From CALOCV01 sp942491955 (GTDB lineage Bacteria; Chlamydiota; Chlamydiia; Chlamydiales; CALOCV01): DNA of 64,000 bases. Shown here piece after piece: positions 25,368-34,513 of this stretch (positions within the stretch are counted from its first letter, which is position 1; each line of letters begins with the position of its first letter). The stretch covers positions 124,001 through 188,000 of the forward strand of contig CALOCV010000030.1 of the NCBI GenBank assembly GCA_942491955.1. Direction: 5' to 3'. The notes below the pieces were generated by a model. That model made no database searches. It saw only the letters and a list, made by a program, of their open reading frames with translations, and had not been told where the DNA came from. The position numbers and the translations under genes were made by a program.

Positions 25368-25766
25368 ATCCAAACTGGAGATGGACGTTTTTAAAGGCAG
25401 GATCTTGTTCTTTACTTTTTACAAGAAGAGTTGAGGGCATAAAGATTTTTCCCTTTGTCCAGATGCCTGAATTTTGCGTGAGAACGGAAATATCTTTCTG
25501 GTATTTATTTCCTTTAGAATCCACCCATTCGATGGTTCTTTTTCGATACATACGGAATAAAAGAACAAAGAGTCGGACAAAAAGAAGCTGAATCTTGGGG
25601 TGATTAGAGAGTCGGCAGATGCGGACAATTTTTTTGAGCAGAGGATTTGTCGGTTTTGCCTCAACCAAGCGGATACGGGTATCGAGTATATCTCCTTGCA
25701 CGTGATTTTCGATCTCTTCTTTGGGGATACTTTTGAGCAGTTCGGCTTTGGTCTCTTGTAGTAGCT
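25320..25766. repeat. Left copy of long target duplication (447 bp)
   Basis: Nearly identical to 27631-28076 from ACTAAGCAGCAGAGG to GTCTCTTGTAGTAGCT. The one clear difference is five A here (25579-25583) against four in the right copy. It holds the mnmM-like 3' end and an orphan, in-frame 3' fragment of the large unknown gene whose main copy is to the right of the IS. Confidence 0.92.
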
Positions 25767-27630
25767 CCCGACTTCCGCATTTTAGTCCATTCTCCCAGGG
25801 AAGAGGTGAATTTTGGGCACTACACCCTCTGATTTATTAATTCAATCTTTTCATTTCTAACAAGGCCAAATGTTTGGTAAATCTTTTTTGTTTTTTGATT
25901 CGGCTTTGACGGCACACGGTATAACTTTTCTGTTTTGTGATCCTTTAAGATGCTTACTTGAGTCCTCCAAAGGAGCCTTCTCATGTCCTGAATCGAAACT
26001 TTTTCTTTTTGTAGCTCGATGCGATACTCCGCATGCCTAATGAGAGTGAAGGCTAGAAAGCAAAGAAGAAGATGAGCTTCTATTCTCTCTGGTTTGAAAT
26101 GATAAATGGGTCTTACCGATAAATCTGTTTTTTGAATCCTAAACGACTCCTCAATCACCCACAATCTTCTGTAATATTGCAGAAGCTCGAGAGCATCTGA
26201 TTCGCCATCATTTGTGATCAATCCATGCAGTCCGTCCCACTTCTCTTCCTCTGCAAGTTTCTCATTATCTAATGAGATTTTTCCTTCTCCTTCCGCTTTT
26301 AGATACTTCTGGTAGCCTCTGTTTGAAACCAGCTTCTTCATGTTCTTTCCTGAACCTATTTTCTTTTGAATCTTATCCAAAACCCTTTCTCGATCAAGCT
26401 TGTCTTTTTTCGCTCTCCTATCACTATGGGTTACAACTAAACGTCTTTGGTTCGGTAAGATATGCTGCTGGAGTTTGTAGTTATCCTTATCAAAATAAAT
26501 ATTTACTCCATCACCCTTAAGAATCTCTTCCCTAACCTCCTTAGGAAGTTTTTTCAGCTTCGCGGCGATTACATATTTTATGTTTGCTTTCTCTAACTCC
26601 TGTAAATTTTTCTCACTCATCATGGCTCTGTCTGCAATGATCGTCACATCTCCTATCGGAAGATTTTTTTTCCAGTTCTCTAGACATTTTAGTAGTGTAG
26701 AAACCTCAGCAGTATTTCCAGGAAATGCTTGGTACCCTATTGGAAGGCCATCTTGAGTCGTAGCTAACGCCATAACAACTTGAACTGAGTGAAATTTTTG
26801 ATCTTTCGAATAACCAAATTTACGAAGCTCATCTTCTTCTGTGCTTTCAAAGTAAAGCGTTGTGACATCAAAAAATGTCATGTTGATTTTTTCGAAGCAA
26901 AGAGATTGAGTAGACTGAAAAATTCTTTTTTGGAACTCATCTTGCTTTTCGATAAGTGAATCCATCATGCGATATATGCGATCAAGATGGATATCGACAC
27001 CAAAATCGGCAGTTAAAATTTCTTGGGTTGCTCTTTTGCTCGAAGGTTTAGCGATTCTTGCAAGAACTAATTCTCTAAGGACTTCACTTTTCTTTTTCGT
27101 AAGTATATTATTGAAACCTAGAGAGTTAAAAAGATACCCAAAAACATCATGAAATCCCTCAACTATTCTTTTTTGCTCTGAAAGATCATTGAGATCTACA
27201 ACAAGTGACTCTGAGACCTCTTTAGGTTCTTCAATTTTTTCAGCAGTAACATCAAGACAAAGCTCGTCAGGTTTCTTGCCGTTTAAGTTTTCCGTTGAAA
27301 AGAGAAACGGACCTTTTCTTTCTTCTTCTATTTGAGCTATTAGTGTTTTTGCAAGCCTCTTTAACTCTTCAAGCTCATTTTCACTTTGTGAAACACCAAC
27401 ATGTCTAACTATAACTTGCTTGACTTTAGAACCTTGGCGAATGCTTTCGCAGATTTGAACTTTATTTTTATGCGGATGGGCTGTGGATTTTACTCGAATA
27501 AACATACGACGATACTAGCTTGCTTGCCATATATAGTCAACACCTATTTTATTTAGGGCACTACATTTTAAAAGGCAGGGCTACTTTAGGGAAATCGAGT
27601 TCAAGGGTAACCTAAAATGCTGAAGTCAGG
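25767..27630 (-). mobile_element. IS1634-family insertion sequence, 1864 bp
   Basis: Terminal inverted repeats are CCCGACTTCCGCATTTTAG at the left and the complement of CCTGACTTCAGCATTTTAG at the right, 17 of 19 identical. The element abuts the two direct-repeat copies exactly on both sides. IS1634 of Mycoplasma is known for very long, variable target duplications, matching what is seen here. One transposase gene, apparently intact. Confidence 0.92.
25820..27505 (-). CDS. IS1634-family transposase
   Basis: 561 residues, full length for the family. The N-terminus (MFIRVKSTAHPHKNKVQICE) and the DDE catalytic domain (MTFFDVTTLYFEST, VTIIADRAMMSEKNLQELEK, LWVIEESFRIQKTDLSVRPI, RIEAHLLLCFLAFTLIRH) are typical of IS1634 transposases. 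No internal stops, so the element could still be active. Confidence 0.95.
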   Translation of the reverse strand: MFIRVKSTAHPHKNKVQICESIRQGSKVKQVIVRHVGVSQSENELEELKRLAKTLIAQIEEERKGPFLFSTENLNGKKPDELCLDVTAEKIEEPKEVSESLVVDLNDLSEQKRIVEGFHDVFGYLFNSLGFNNILTKKKSEVLRELVLARIAKPSSKRATQEILTADFGVDIHLDRIYRMMDSLIEKQDEFQKRIFQSTQSLCFEKINMTFFDVTTLYFESTEEDELRKFGYSKDQKFHSVQVVMALATTQDGLPIGYQAFPGNTAEVSTLLKCLENWKKNLPIGDVTIIADRAMMSEKNLQELEKANIKYVIAAKLKKLPKEVREEILKGDGVNIYFDKDNYKLQQHILPNQRRLVVTHSDRRAKKDKLDRERVLDKIQKKIGSGKNMKKLVSNRGYQKYLKAEGEGKISLDNEKLAEEEKWDGLHGLITNDGESDALELLQYYRRLWVIEESFRIQKTDLSVRPIYHFKPERIEAHLLLCFLAFTLIRHAEYRIELQKEKVSIQDMRRLLWRTQVSILKDHKTEKLYRVPSKPNQKTKKIYQTFGLVRNEKIELINQRV

Positions 27631-28076
27631 ACTAAGCAGCAGAGGCCGTCGTTGATAGGTGCGATTTCGGAGCGATAAATCCAAACTGGAGATGGACGTT
27701 TTTAAAGGCAGGATCTTGTTCTTTACTTTTTACAAGAAGAGTTGAGGGCATAAAGATTTTTCCCTTTGTCCAGATGCCTGAATTTTGCGTGAGAACGGAA
27801 ATATCTTTCTGGTATTTATTTCCTTTAGAATCCACCCATTCGATGGTTCTTTTTCGATACATACGGAATAAAAGAACAAAGAGTCGGACAAAAGAAGCTG
27901 AATCTTGGGGTGATTAGAGAGTCGGCAGATGCGGACAATTTTTTTGAGCAGAGGATTTGTCGGTTTTGCCTCAACCAAGCGGATACGGGTATCGAGTATA
28001 TCTCCTTGCACGTGATTTTCGATCTCTTCTTTGGGGATACTTTTGAGCAGTTCGGCTTTGGTCTCTTGTAGTAGCT
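27631..28076. repeat. Right copy of long target duplication (446 bp)
   Basis: Direct repeat of 25320-25766 carrying one fewer A at 27890-27893. This copy forms the 3' end of the large minus-strand gene, and the missing base shifts that gene out of its original frame. Near identity of the copies suggests a recent insertion. Confidence 0.92.
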
Positions 28077-29277
28077 GGCCTGGTAGATGAATGCAATTTT
28101 CTCCAGCAAATTGGAAATTGAGATGTCCAGCGCGGGCTTGTTCTATGATCTTGAATAATTTTCCTTCAAAAATATGGGCTGCTTGGCGGCTGATTGCATG
28201 GGCATTCGTACAAACAATGCGCCAGCCGCGGTATTGGTTATTTGGATCTGGATAACTCACTATGGCTTCTACTGTATTTCCAATAAATGAGACCATTTCA
28301 CGAGCTTTACGTTGATTGGGCCAATTTTTTGCATATTTCCCGAAGGGATAGATACGATAGCGAACCTTTCCAGAGGTTTCGTCGACGTATGCTTTTGCAT
28401 ATTCCAAGTACCCATGCCAATCTCCAGGATCGAGCTGTGCTGTTTTTCCTGCAGCGCACTCCATGACATAGTCCTTCCCTTTCTCAGGTGACACACCGTA
28501 TTGTTGGACCATTTCTTCTGACGATAGATTTTGGTATTCGGGCAATGCTTCCATCCAATTGTCGCCTTGAAGCGTGACGGGGTGTCGTTTTCCGCTTGGG
28601 TCGACCCAAGCGAGGCGATAAGGATCCCAATTGGTAAAACCTTCTTTGGGTAAGTAAAACCTCGTTACACTGCCTTTATTATGACGGTGTCGAAAGTCGC
28701 GACAGAGATCGGAAATGGTCCCCAAATCTCCCCATTTTTCGGAGATAATGCGTTGTATGCGATGAAATTTCACCCATTTCCCTGCGACATAGATTTCGAC
28801 TCCTTTTTGTCCAGGAGTTTTATTGACTCGAATGGCTTTTTTGCCTCCTGTTCCTATGGCTCCTTGCATCCTTGACGAGAAGATTTTATCGGCGATCAAG
28901 GGATAACAAGCAACAAGAGAGACGGGAAAATTATGGATGATGGTTTTCTCAAAAACAAAATGCATATATTCATGGTGATTGCGCATTTCATCGACAAGCG
29001 CAGGATATCTAGCGAGTTTTTCAATTTGCCTCTCTTCTCGTGGACAGAGGCTAATAGCTCCTGCTGCTTGGAAAAGATCGGAACGCGATTTCCAGACGAC
29101 CAATTTGTCTTTAAGAAATTCTATATTTTTTTTGCGAAGAGTCTCTTCATTCTCAGGAGATATGAAGGGAGAAAATGTCTTTGAAGAACGCAGTGGTGCA
29201 GAAAGGAGTTCCCATCGCAATAAAGAGAGTTTATGCTTCCATATTTGTTTTTCTTTGGGATTTTTTATATTTGTCAA
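27632..29277 (-). pseudogene. Large unknown protein, C-terminus frameshifted
   Basis: The open frame (TTG start at 29277) runs to 27730, 515 codons. The left duplicate shows the original C-terminus: after HPKIQLL it read FVRLFVLLFRMYRKRT and on to STTASAA, ending at 27632, for about 549 residues. Here a one-base loss at 27890-27893 replaces it with an unrelated tail. Residues 60-170 are helical; the middle holds short motifs such as VAGKWVKFHRIQRI and WVDPSGKRHPV. Family unknown. The shortened protein may still be made, so 'pseudogene' is provisional. Confidence 0.7.
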
Positions 29278-29319
29278 TGGGACGGATTTTTATATTTGAT
29301 CGACAATAATTTTTAGATG

Positions 29320-29607
29320 TTAAAGAGAATGATTGCATTCTTTTTTGTCATCTACTTGCGAATTCCAACGAAGAACGGTAATTAATTTTCTGAGGAAAGA
29401 GAGGCGTTGTTCCCGCAATTTGGACTCTGAAGACACAAAAAAAAATTGTTTAAATTTTTCCCATATACGGTTGCTTTTCTCTGGAATAGGGACGATAAAA
29501 GCCGTTCTATCCGGGTTTAAATGAAATTTTCTCGGAGAATCCCATAAACGGATCAATTGTCCTGGATCTCTTAGTGGCGAAAAAGAGTATGTTAACGAAA
29601 TTCCCAT
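29320..29607 (-). CDS. Small hypothetical protein
   Basis: 95 residues with a good GGGAGG Shine-Dalgarno before ATG 29607. No family recognised. Ends 43 bases before the start of the large unknown gene on the same strand, so the two may be co-transcribed. WDSPRKFHLNPDRTAFIVPI suggests a short beta-rich N-terminus; the C-terminal half is basic and helical. The large gene downstream has no strong start, so an upstream frameshift joining both cannot be excluded. Confidence 0.55.
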   Translation of the reverse strand: MGISLTYSFSPLRDPGQLIRLWDSPRKFHLNPDRTAFIVPIPEKSNRIWEKFKQFFFVSSESKLREQRLSFLRKLITVLRWNSQVDDKKECNHSL

Positions 29608-29804
29608 AGCTTCTACCTCCCTATTGATTGTGATAGACTGGGACTGACCTTAAAAACCCAAGGTGAAATTCGTTCCCTAAAGGGGCTTATTTTAAAGAAA
29701 AACTACTTATAAAATAAGTTTTTTAACATGTTACATCAACCAGTTTTTTCTTGCAAATCCTTATTGAAAAAAGATAGACTTTTCTCTTTCTTAGAGAGGA
29801 TCTA

Positions 29805-30113
29805 GTGGCAAATATTGATAAAAAACTTCTGCAAAAACTCTCGCAACTGTGTCGCATCCATATTAGTGAAGAAGAGGAAAAAGAGCGAGTGCGGGATCTC
29901 GAGCAAATTGTGCAATATGTGGAACAACTCCAAGAGCTCGATACAAAGGAATTCCCCCCCTGCCATCACGTTCTCCCTAACATGAGCAATGTGATGCAAG
30001 AAGACGAACCCTCCCCTACTCTTCCTCGAGAAAATTATTTGAACAATGCCCCTGATCAAATTGGGGGTATGGTTCGCATCCCGGCCTGGCTCAAAGGAGT
30101 TGAAACCGAATGA
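29805..30113 (+). CDS. gatC: Asp/Glu-tRNA amidotransferase subunit C
   Basis: 102 residues from GTG 29805 with GAGAGGA upstream. Contains LLQKLSQLCRIHISEEEEKE and LEQIVQYVEQLQELD, the GatC helical pattern. GatC stabilises the GatAB complex that amidates Glu-tRNA(Gln) and Asp-tRNA(Asn). First gene of gatCAB; its TGA overlaps the gatA ATG. Confidence 0.95.
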   Translation: MANIDKKLLQKLSQLCRIHISEEEEKERVRDLEQIVQYVEQLQELDTKEFPPCHHVLPNMSNVMQEDEPSPTLPRENYLNNAPDQIGGMVRIPAWLKGVETE

Positions 30114-31564
30114 ACCCCCATTTTTCTGCGCGAAAACTCCACAAGCTCTTCTGTGAGGGAGAGCTCCAAGCCGAAGATATTGTCGATGGGTTCCTGAACC
30201 GAATCCATACATATGAGCCAAAAATTCGTTCTTTTCTCCATCTTCTTTCCGCTCGCGCCAAGGAAAAAGCAATCGAGCTCGACCACAAGCGCAAGCAAGG
30301 GCAGCCTTTGGGACGTCTTGCCGGCATCCCCATTGCTCTCAAAGATAATATCCACGTTTGTGGAGAAAAGACCACCTGTGGGTCTCGATTTTTGCAAAAC
30401 TATACCGCTGTCTTTAGCGCTTCTGTAGTCGAACGCCTCGAAAAAGAAGATGCCATCATCATCGGAAAGACCAACCTCGATGAGTTTGCGATGGGTTCTT
30501 CAACAGAAAATTCTGCCTTCCATCGAACAAAAAACCCCTGGAATACCGATCTCTCTCCTGGAGGCTCATCTGGAGGATCCGCCGCTGCAGTTGCAGCGCG
30601 GTTTTGTCCCATTGCGCTTGGAAGCGACACGGGAGGATCGATCCGCCAACCCGCCTCTTTTTGTGGAATTGTAGGATTTAAGCCCACTTATGGGCGCGTC
30701 TCTCGCCAAGGGCTTGTTGCTTACGGTTCTTCTCTTGATCAAATCGGGCCTTTAGCCCATTCGGTATCGGATGCCGCTTTGGTAATGGAAGTGATTGGTC
30801 ACCATTGTGACAAAGATGCAACGAGTCTTTTTGAACCTCCTGACCTCTATCTGTCTGATCGGAAAAAAGATTTGCGTGGGATAAAGATTGGTGTTCCGCG
30901 TGCGTTTGTCGAACAGATGGACGAGGAATTTTACCATCTTTTTCAAGCCAATCTCGAGCAATTCACGGATTTGGGAGCATCGGTCCATAATATCTCTATT
31001 CCGACACTCTCCCACTCTCTTGCTATCTATTACATCATTGCTACTGCGGAAGCCTCCACAAATTTGGCCCGTTATGATGGGATTGGTTTTAGCCGCCGTT
31101 CATCCCACGCCGAAAGTCTACAAGATATCTATGCGTATTCCAAGGAAGAGGGATTTGGTGCCGAAGTAAAGCAGCGGATTCTCTTGGGTACTTATGTTCT
31201 TTCTGCTGGGTATCGAGAGGCGTATTACCAGCAAGCTCAAAAGGCAAGGAGTCGATTGATTCACGAGTTTTCTGAATCTTTTTCTCATTGTCATCTGATA
31301 GCTCTGCCAACAACTCCAACAACGGCGTTTGGTTTTGATACACACAAAAGCCCTCTTGAAATGTATCTTGAAGACATTTTTACTATGGCTGCCAATTTAG
31401 CCGGTCTCCCTGCTGTGAGCATTCCAGGAGGTTTTAAAAATGGTTTACCTTTTGGTTTGCAACTGATGGGTCCGCAAAAGGGGGATGTTTCCGTGTTAGG
31501 AGCCGCTTATACCTTTGAGCAGGCATACCCCTCTTTTTTCAAAGCTCCCGAGGTAAGCGCATGA
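30110..31564 (+). CDS. gatA: Asp/Glu-tRNA amidotransferase subunit A
   Basis: 484 residues. Amidase-signature enzyme that releases ammonia from glutamine. Visible are IPIALKDNIHVCG with the catalytic Lys, SPGGSSGGSAAAVAARF with the Ser pair, and GSDTGGSIRQPASFCG. Full length. ATGA overlaps at both ends show tight coupling in gatCAB. Confidence 0.98.
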   Translation: MNPHFSARKLHKLFCEGELQAEDIVDGFLNRIHTYEPKIRSFLHLLSARAKEKAIELDHKRKQGQPLGRLAGIPIALKDNIHVCGEKTTCGSRFLQNYTAVFSASVVERLEKEDAIIIGKTNLDEFAMGSSTENSAFHRTKNPWNTDLSPGGSSGGSAAAVAARFCPIALGSDTGGSIRQPASFCGIVGFKPTYGRVSRQGLVAYGSSLDQIGPLAHSVSDAALVMEVIGHHCDKDATSLFEPPDLYLSDRKKDLRGIKIGVPRAFVEQMDEEFYHLFQANLEQFTDLGASVHNISIPTLSHSLAIYYIIATAEASTNLARYDGIGFSRRSSHAESLQDIYAYSKEEGFGAEVKQRILLGTYVLSAGYREAYYQQAQKARSRLIHEFSESFSHCHLIALPTTPTTAFGFDTHKSPLEMYLEDIFTMAANLAGLPAVSIPGGFKNGLPFGLQLMGPQKGDVSVLGAAYTFEQAYPSFFKAPEVSA

Positions 31565-33042
31565 GTCATTCACAGAAAACGATCGATTGGGAAGTGGTTA
31601 TTGGCCTTGAAATCCATGCAGAATTGAACACCAAAACCAAACTTTTCAGTCGAGCTCCCAACCATTTCGGTGATGAACCCAACACGAATATTACAGAAAT
31701 TTGTACGGGTCAACCAGGATCTCTTCCGATTCTTAATAAAGAGGCTGTGCGAAAAGCCGTTCAATTGGGATGCGCTGTACGGGGAGAGATTGCCAAATGG
31801 AGTCAGTTTGATCGAAAGTCTTACTTCTATCCCGACCTTCCTCGCAATTTTCAAATCACCCAGTATACGCATCCGATCATTTCTGGAGGAACGGTGATTG
31901 CAGAATTAGAAGGGAGGGAGATCGCCTTTGCTCTTGACCGCATTCATTTGGAAGATGATACGGGAACGATGAAGCATTTTTCTCGTTTTGTTGGTGTCGA
32001 TTATAACCGATCGGGGGTCCCTCTTGTTGAAATTGTATCCAAACCGTGCATGCATTCGGCAAAGGAAGCGGTTGCCTATGCCATGGCCATCAAAGCGATT
32101 TTGCAATATCTTGACGTCTCTGATTGCAATATGGATGAGGGATCTTTGCGGATGGATGCCAATGTCTCGATTCGGCCTCGTGGAGATACGACATTGCGGA
32201 CGAAAACGGAAATCAAAAATGTCAATTCCTTTTCCAATATGGAGATGGCAATTGGGTTGGAGATTGCGCGTCAAAAAGCAGCTTATGAAGCCCATCCGCA
32301 CCTCCCCTATGAGGAGGTCATTCATCAAGAGACCTATCGATGGGACCCGAGTCAAAAAAATATCATTTTGATGCGGAAAAAGGAATATGCCGCAGATTAT
32401 CGCTATTTTCCCGAACCCGATCTCGTTCCGATTATTTTAACGGATGCTTATATCGAAGAGATTCGGAAAAAGCTTCCCGAGCTCCCTTTGCAGAGAGAGA
32501 GGAGATATGTATACGACCTGGGGTTACATCCCGATCTTGCATTTTTTTTGGTAAGTGAAAAAACGGTTGCCGACTATTTTGAACGCGCTCTTCCTGAGTG
32601 CGTCAATCCTCGTAGTTTATGTAATTGGATTTTAATTGAATTCGGTGGTCGATTGAAAGAATCGGGGAAGACCCTTGTCGAGACGGGCATTCCTCCCTCT
32701 TCTATTGCACAACTCGTTAACAAGATCGAAAAAGGATCGATTACGGGAAAGATAGGAAAGAAGATTGCGGATGAGCTCCTTAGTAACCCAGAGCTTACTG
32801 TCGATGCCATCATCGCCAAAAACCCGAATTATCAACCTCTTGTCGATGAGAAAGTTCTCGAAAAATATGTCGATGAGGTCATTCGCGTTCAGAAGCAATC
32901 GATACGCGATTATTTAGGGGGGCGTGACCGCGCTTTTGGTTTTCTCGTGGGTCAGGTGATGAAACTCTCGCACGGAAAGGCTTCTCCTGAGCATGTCAAT
33001 CGTCTTCTCAAAGAAAAAATCGCTCAATGGCAAGATTTTTAG
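31561..33042 (+). CDS. gatB: Asp/Glu-tRNA amidotransferase subunit B
   Basis: 493 residues. GatB holds the kinase and tRNA-binding parts of the amidotransferase. WEVVIGLEIHAELNTKTKLFS, KSYFYPDLPRNFQITQY, VPLVEIVSKP, KTEIKNVNSF and the YadYRYFPEPDL stretch are family hallmarks. The C-terminal YqeY-like tail is present. Last gene of gatCAB, followed by a gap with a MITE. Confidence 0.98.
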   Translation: MSHSQKTIDWEVVIGLEIHAELNTKTKLFSRAPNHFGDEPNTNITEICTGQPGSLPILNKEAVRKAVQLGCAVRGEIAKWSQFDRKSYFYPDLPRNFQITQYTHPIISGGTVIAELEGREIAFALDRIHLEDDTGTMKHFSRFVGVDYNRSGVPLVEIVSKPCMHSAKEAVAYAMAIKAILQYLDVSDCNMDEGSLRMDANVSIRPRGDTTLRTKTEIKNVNSFSNMEMAIGLEIARQKAAYEAHPHLPYEEVIHQETYRWDPSQKNIILMRKKEYAADYRYFPEPDLVPIILTDAYIEEIRKKLPELPLQRERRYVYDLGLHPDLAFFLVSEKTVADYFERALPECVNPRSLCNWILIEFGGRLKESGKTLVETGIPPSSIAQLVNKIEKGSITGKIGKKIADELLSNPELTVDAIIAKNPNYQPLVDEKVLEKYVDEVIRVQKQSIRDYLGGRDRAFGFLVGQVMKLSHGKASPEHVNRLLKEKIAQWQDF

Positions 33043-33061
33043 CAACCGCTCACACCAATCC

Positions 33062-33087
33062 TATACCCAAACAACTTCAAGAATTGG
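33062..33087 (+). repeat. Dispersed 26-bp sequence, copy 1
   Basis: TATACCCAAACAACTTCAAG continuing to GAATTGG, downstream of gatB. The exact complement occurs at 62842-62867. Outside any gene in both places. Confidence 0.7.
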
Positions 33088-33138
33088 ATTTATGGCTTTG
33101 AGAAAACCCCGGGATCAAACGATCGAAAATGTCCCCTT

Positions 33139-33300
33139 ATACCAATTCCGGTAAGAAAGTGCACAAATTGATCTTCATCTTTCTTTGCGCAATCTGTTTT
33201 TCTATCTTGCAAACTCACAAGAGTTTGCTGCGATCTCCAAAACAAATTTCGCAAAAAAATCCTGAATCCACTTTATGCATTTTCTTACCGGAATTGGTAT
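33139..33300. mobile_element. 162-bp MITE-like element, copy 1
   Basis: Ends ATACCAATTCCGGTAAGAAA and its complement form terminal inverted repeats extending to GTGCA / TGCAT. A second copy in the opposite orientation lies at 50164-50327. The interior is conserved between copies and includes TTTGCGCAATCTGTTTTT. No transposase; probably mobilised in trans. It opens short spurious frames. Confidence 0.85.
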
Positions 33301-33309
33301 TAAATGGTA

Positions 33310-33816
33310 TTAAGAGTCCCCTTTAAGGAGGATTTTTTTCGCCTCTAGAGCTTTTTCTTTCAAGTCTCGGTATTCTTCAATCTCATCGGCATAATCAATT
33401 GCCAATTGAAGAGCTTCTAAAGCCGTTTCGCGATCATGGACGGCAAATAGACACTTTGCCAAATAAAAGTAAGGGACAGGGCTTTCAATTTTGGAAGAGG
33501 CGGCCATTTCATAGGCATTGATAGCCGCTTCATATTCCTTACAGATTTGCAAAGACATACCTAGTCCAAGCCAATAATCGTGATTATACGAATTGAGGGT
33601 GACGAGAAAAAGAAAGGCATTTGATGCCTCGGTATATCTATTGGCTTCGAGTAGGGTTCGAGCTGCCTGATAAAACTTGGCCATGGCCGTATCTGAAAAA
33701 CCGAGGATTTCTTGGGGGGTTTTCCCTTCAGAAAGCTGTTTTTTTACCCAGGAGGTATTCTTCAGTTTTTTCTTAACACTCTTCGAAATAGAAAATTCCT
33801 CAAGATCCTCCGACAT
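33310..33816 (-). CDS. LcrH/SycD-like type III secretion chaperone
   Basis: 168 residues from ATG 33816, which follows AGAGGAA. N-terminal helices precede three TPR units (about 50-150), including YWLGLGMSLQICKEYEAAIN and PYFYLAKCLFAVHDRETALE, the SycD/LcrH signature. Such chaperones bind translocator proteins before type III secretion; chlamydiae carry several. No translocator gene is adjacent here, so the partner is not known. Confidence 0.85.
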   Translation of the reverse strand: MSEDLEEFSISKSVKKKLKNTSWVKKQLSEGKTPQEILGFSDTAMAKFYQAARTLLEANRYTEASNAFLFLVTLNSYNHDYWLGLGMSLQICKEYEAAINAYEMAASSKIESPVPYFYLAKCLFAVHDRETALEALQLAIDYADEIEEYRDLKEKALEAKKILLKGDS

Positions 33817-34063
33817 GGGCACTTCCTCTTATCCCTCCGTATGCAATATTAAAAAATTTTCTACAACCAATGAAATTAATAGTCTTAACTACTTAATTTT
33901 TAGAAGTTTTTGTAAAATTATCCATCGGATCGATTTTCGAATGACTTTATAGAGTGGGATGGCTCTCTCCTTGTCATTCTATACAAGGAATCGCTTTTCA
34001 AACTTGTAAAATCGACAATAAAGAGGTATAAATTCCCCTAATTTTCCCAATATGAGGTTCAAA

Positions 34064-34462
34064 ATGGAAAGTTTTACCGCTATTCAACAGCTTCCGCTAG
34101 TCGCAGGATCTCTCCATTCTCCTCCTTCATCGCGGACGGAACGGATTCTAAAAAAAATCAAAAGAATAGCCCTGGCTATTTTTCTTATCCTTGCCACTGT
34201 GGCTCTTCTTTATACAAACCCCAATTTCTTGGTTTTGGGCGTCTTCTTAGGGGTTGCTGCCCCGAAAGAAGCATCCGATTTGGTTAACCGTGTAAAAAAA
34301 ATTTGGATATCTAATAACTATTTATATTTAGGAATCATCGGATTGGCACTCATTCTTGCCTTCCCTGCTGGTTTAGCAGGAGTGGCTGCTTTTACAGGTG
34401 CTTTTTGGGGGAAATATTTAGTCGACAAGGGAGATAAAAGTGAAGCCAGCACCGATCTCTAA
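34064..34462 (+). CDS. Small membrane protein, unknown
   Basis: 132 residues from ATG 34064 (GAGG seven bases upstream; an ATG four codons earlier overlaps that site). Hydrophobic segments at about 35-70 and 90-125 indicate an inner-membrane or inclusion-membrane protein. The bilobed hydrophobic layout recalls chlamydial Inc proteins, an inference only. Its TAA stop is the target site of the IS5-like element, so the gene was left intact. Confidence 0.65.
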   Translation: MESFTAIQQLPLVAGSLHSPPSSRTERILKKIKRIALAIFLILATVALLYTNPNFLVLGVFLGVAAPKEASDLVNRVKKIWISNNYLYLGIIGLALILAFPAGLAGVAAFTGAFWGKYLVDKGDKSEASTDL

Positions 34463-34513
34463 GAGCCTGTTCAGAATCTTTTTAATAAATAAATTTCAAT
34501 CGATAATAATAAA

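Noticed and set aside
25321..25701. 126-codon minus-strand frame left of the IS1634 element
   Set aside because: It is only the duplicated 3' fragment of the large unknown gene, without its own start; treated as part of the target duplication.
29700..29740. ACTTAT/ATAAGT hairpin with T-run upstream of gatC as an attenuator
   Set aside because: The stem is short and A/T only, with no leader peptide or T-box elements nearby; evidence too weak.
33129..33326. 65-codon frame in the gap after gatB, echoed by a 77-codon frame at 50113-50346
   Set aside because: Both translate the same MITE-like element; similarity comes from the repeat and neither has a Shine-Dalgarno.
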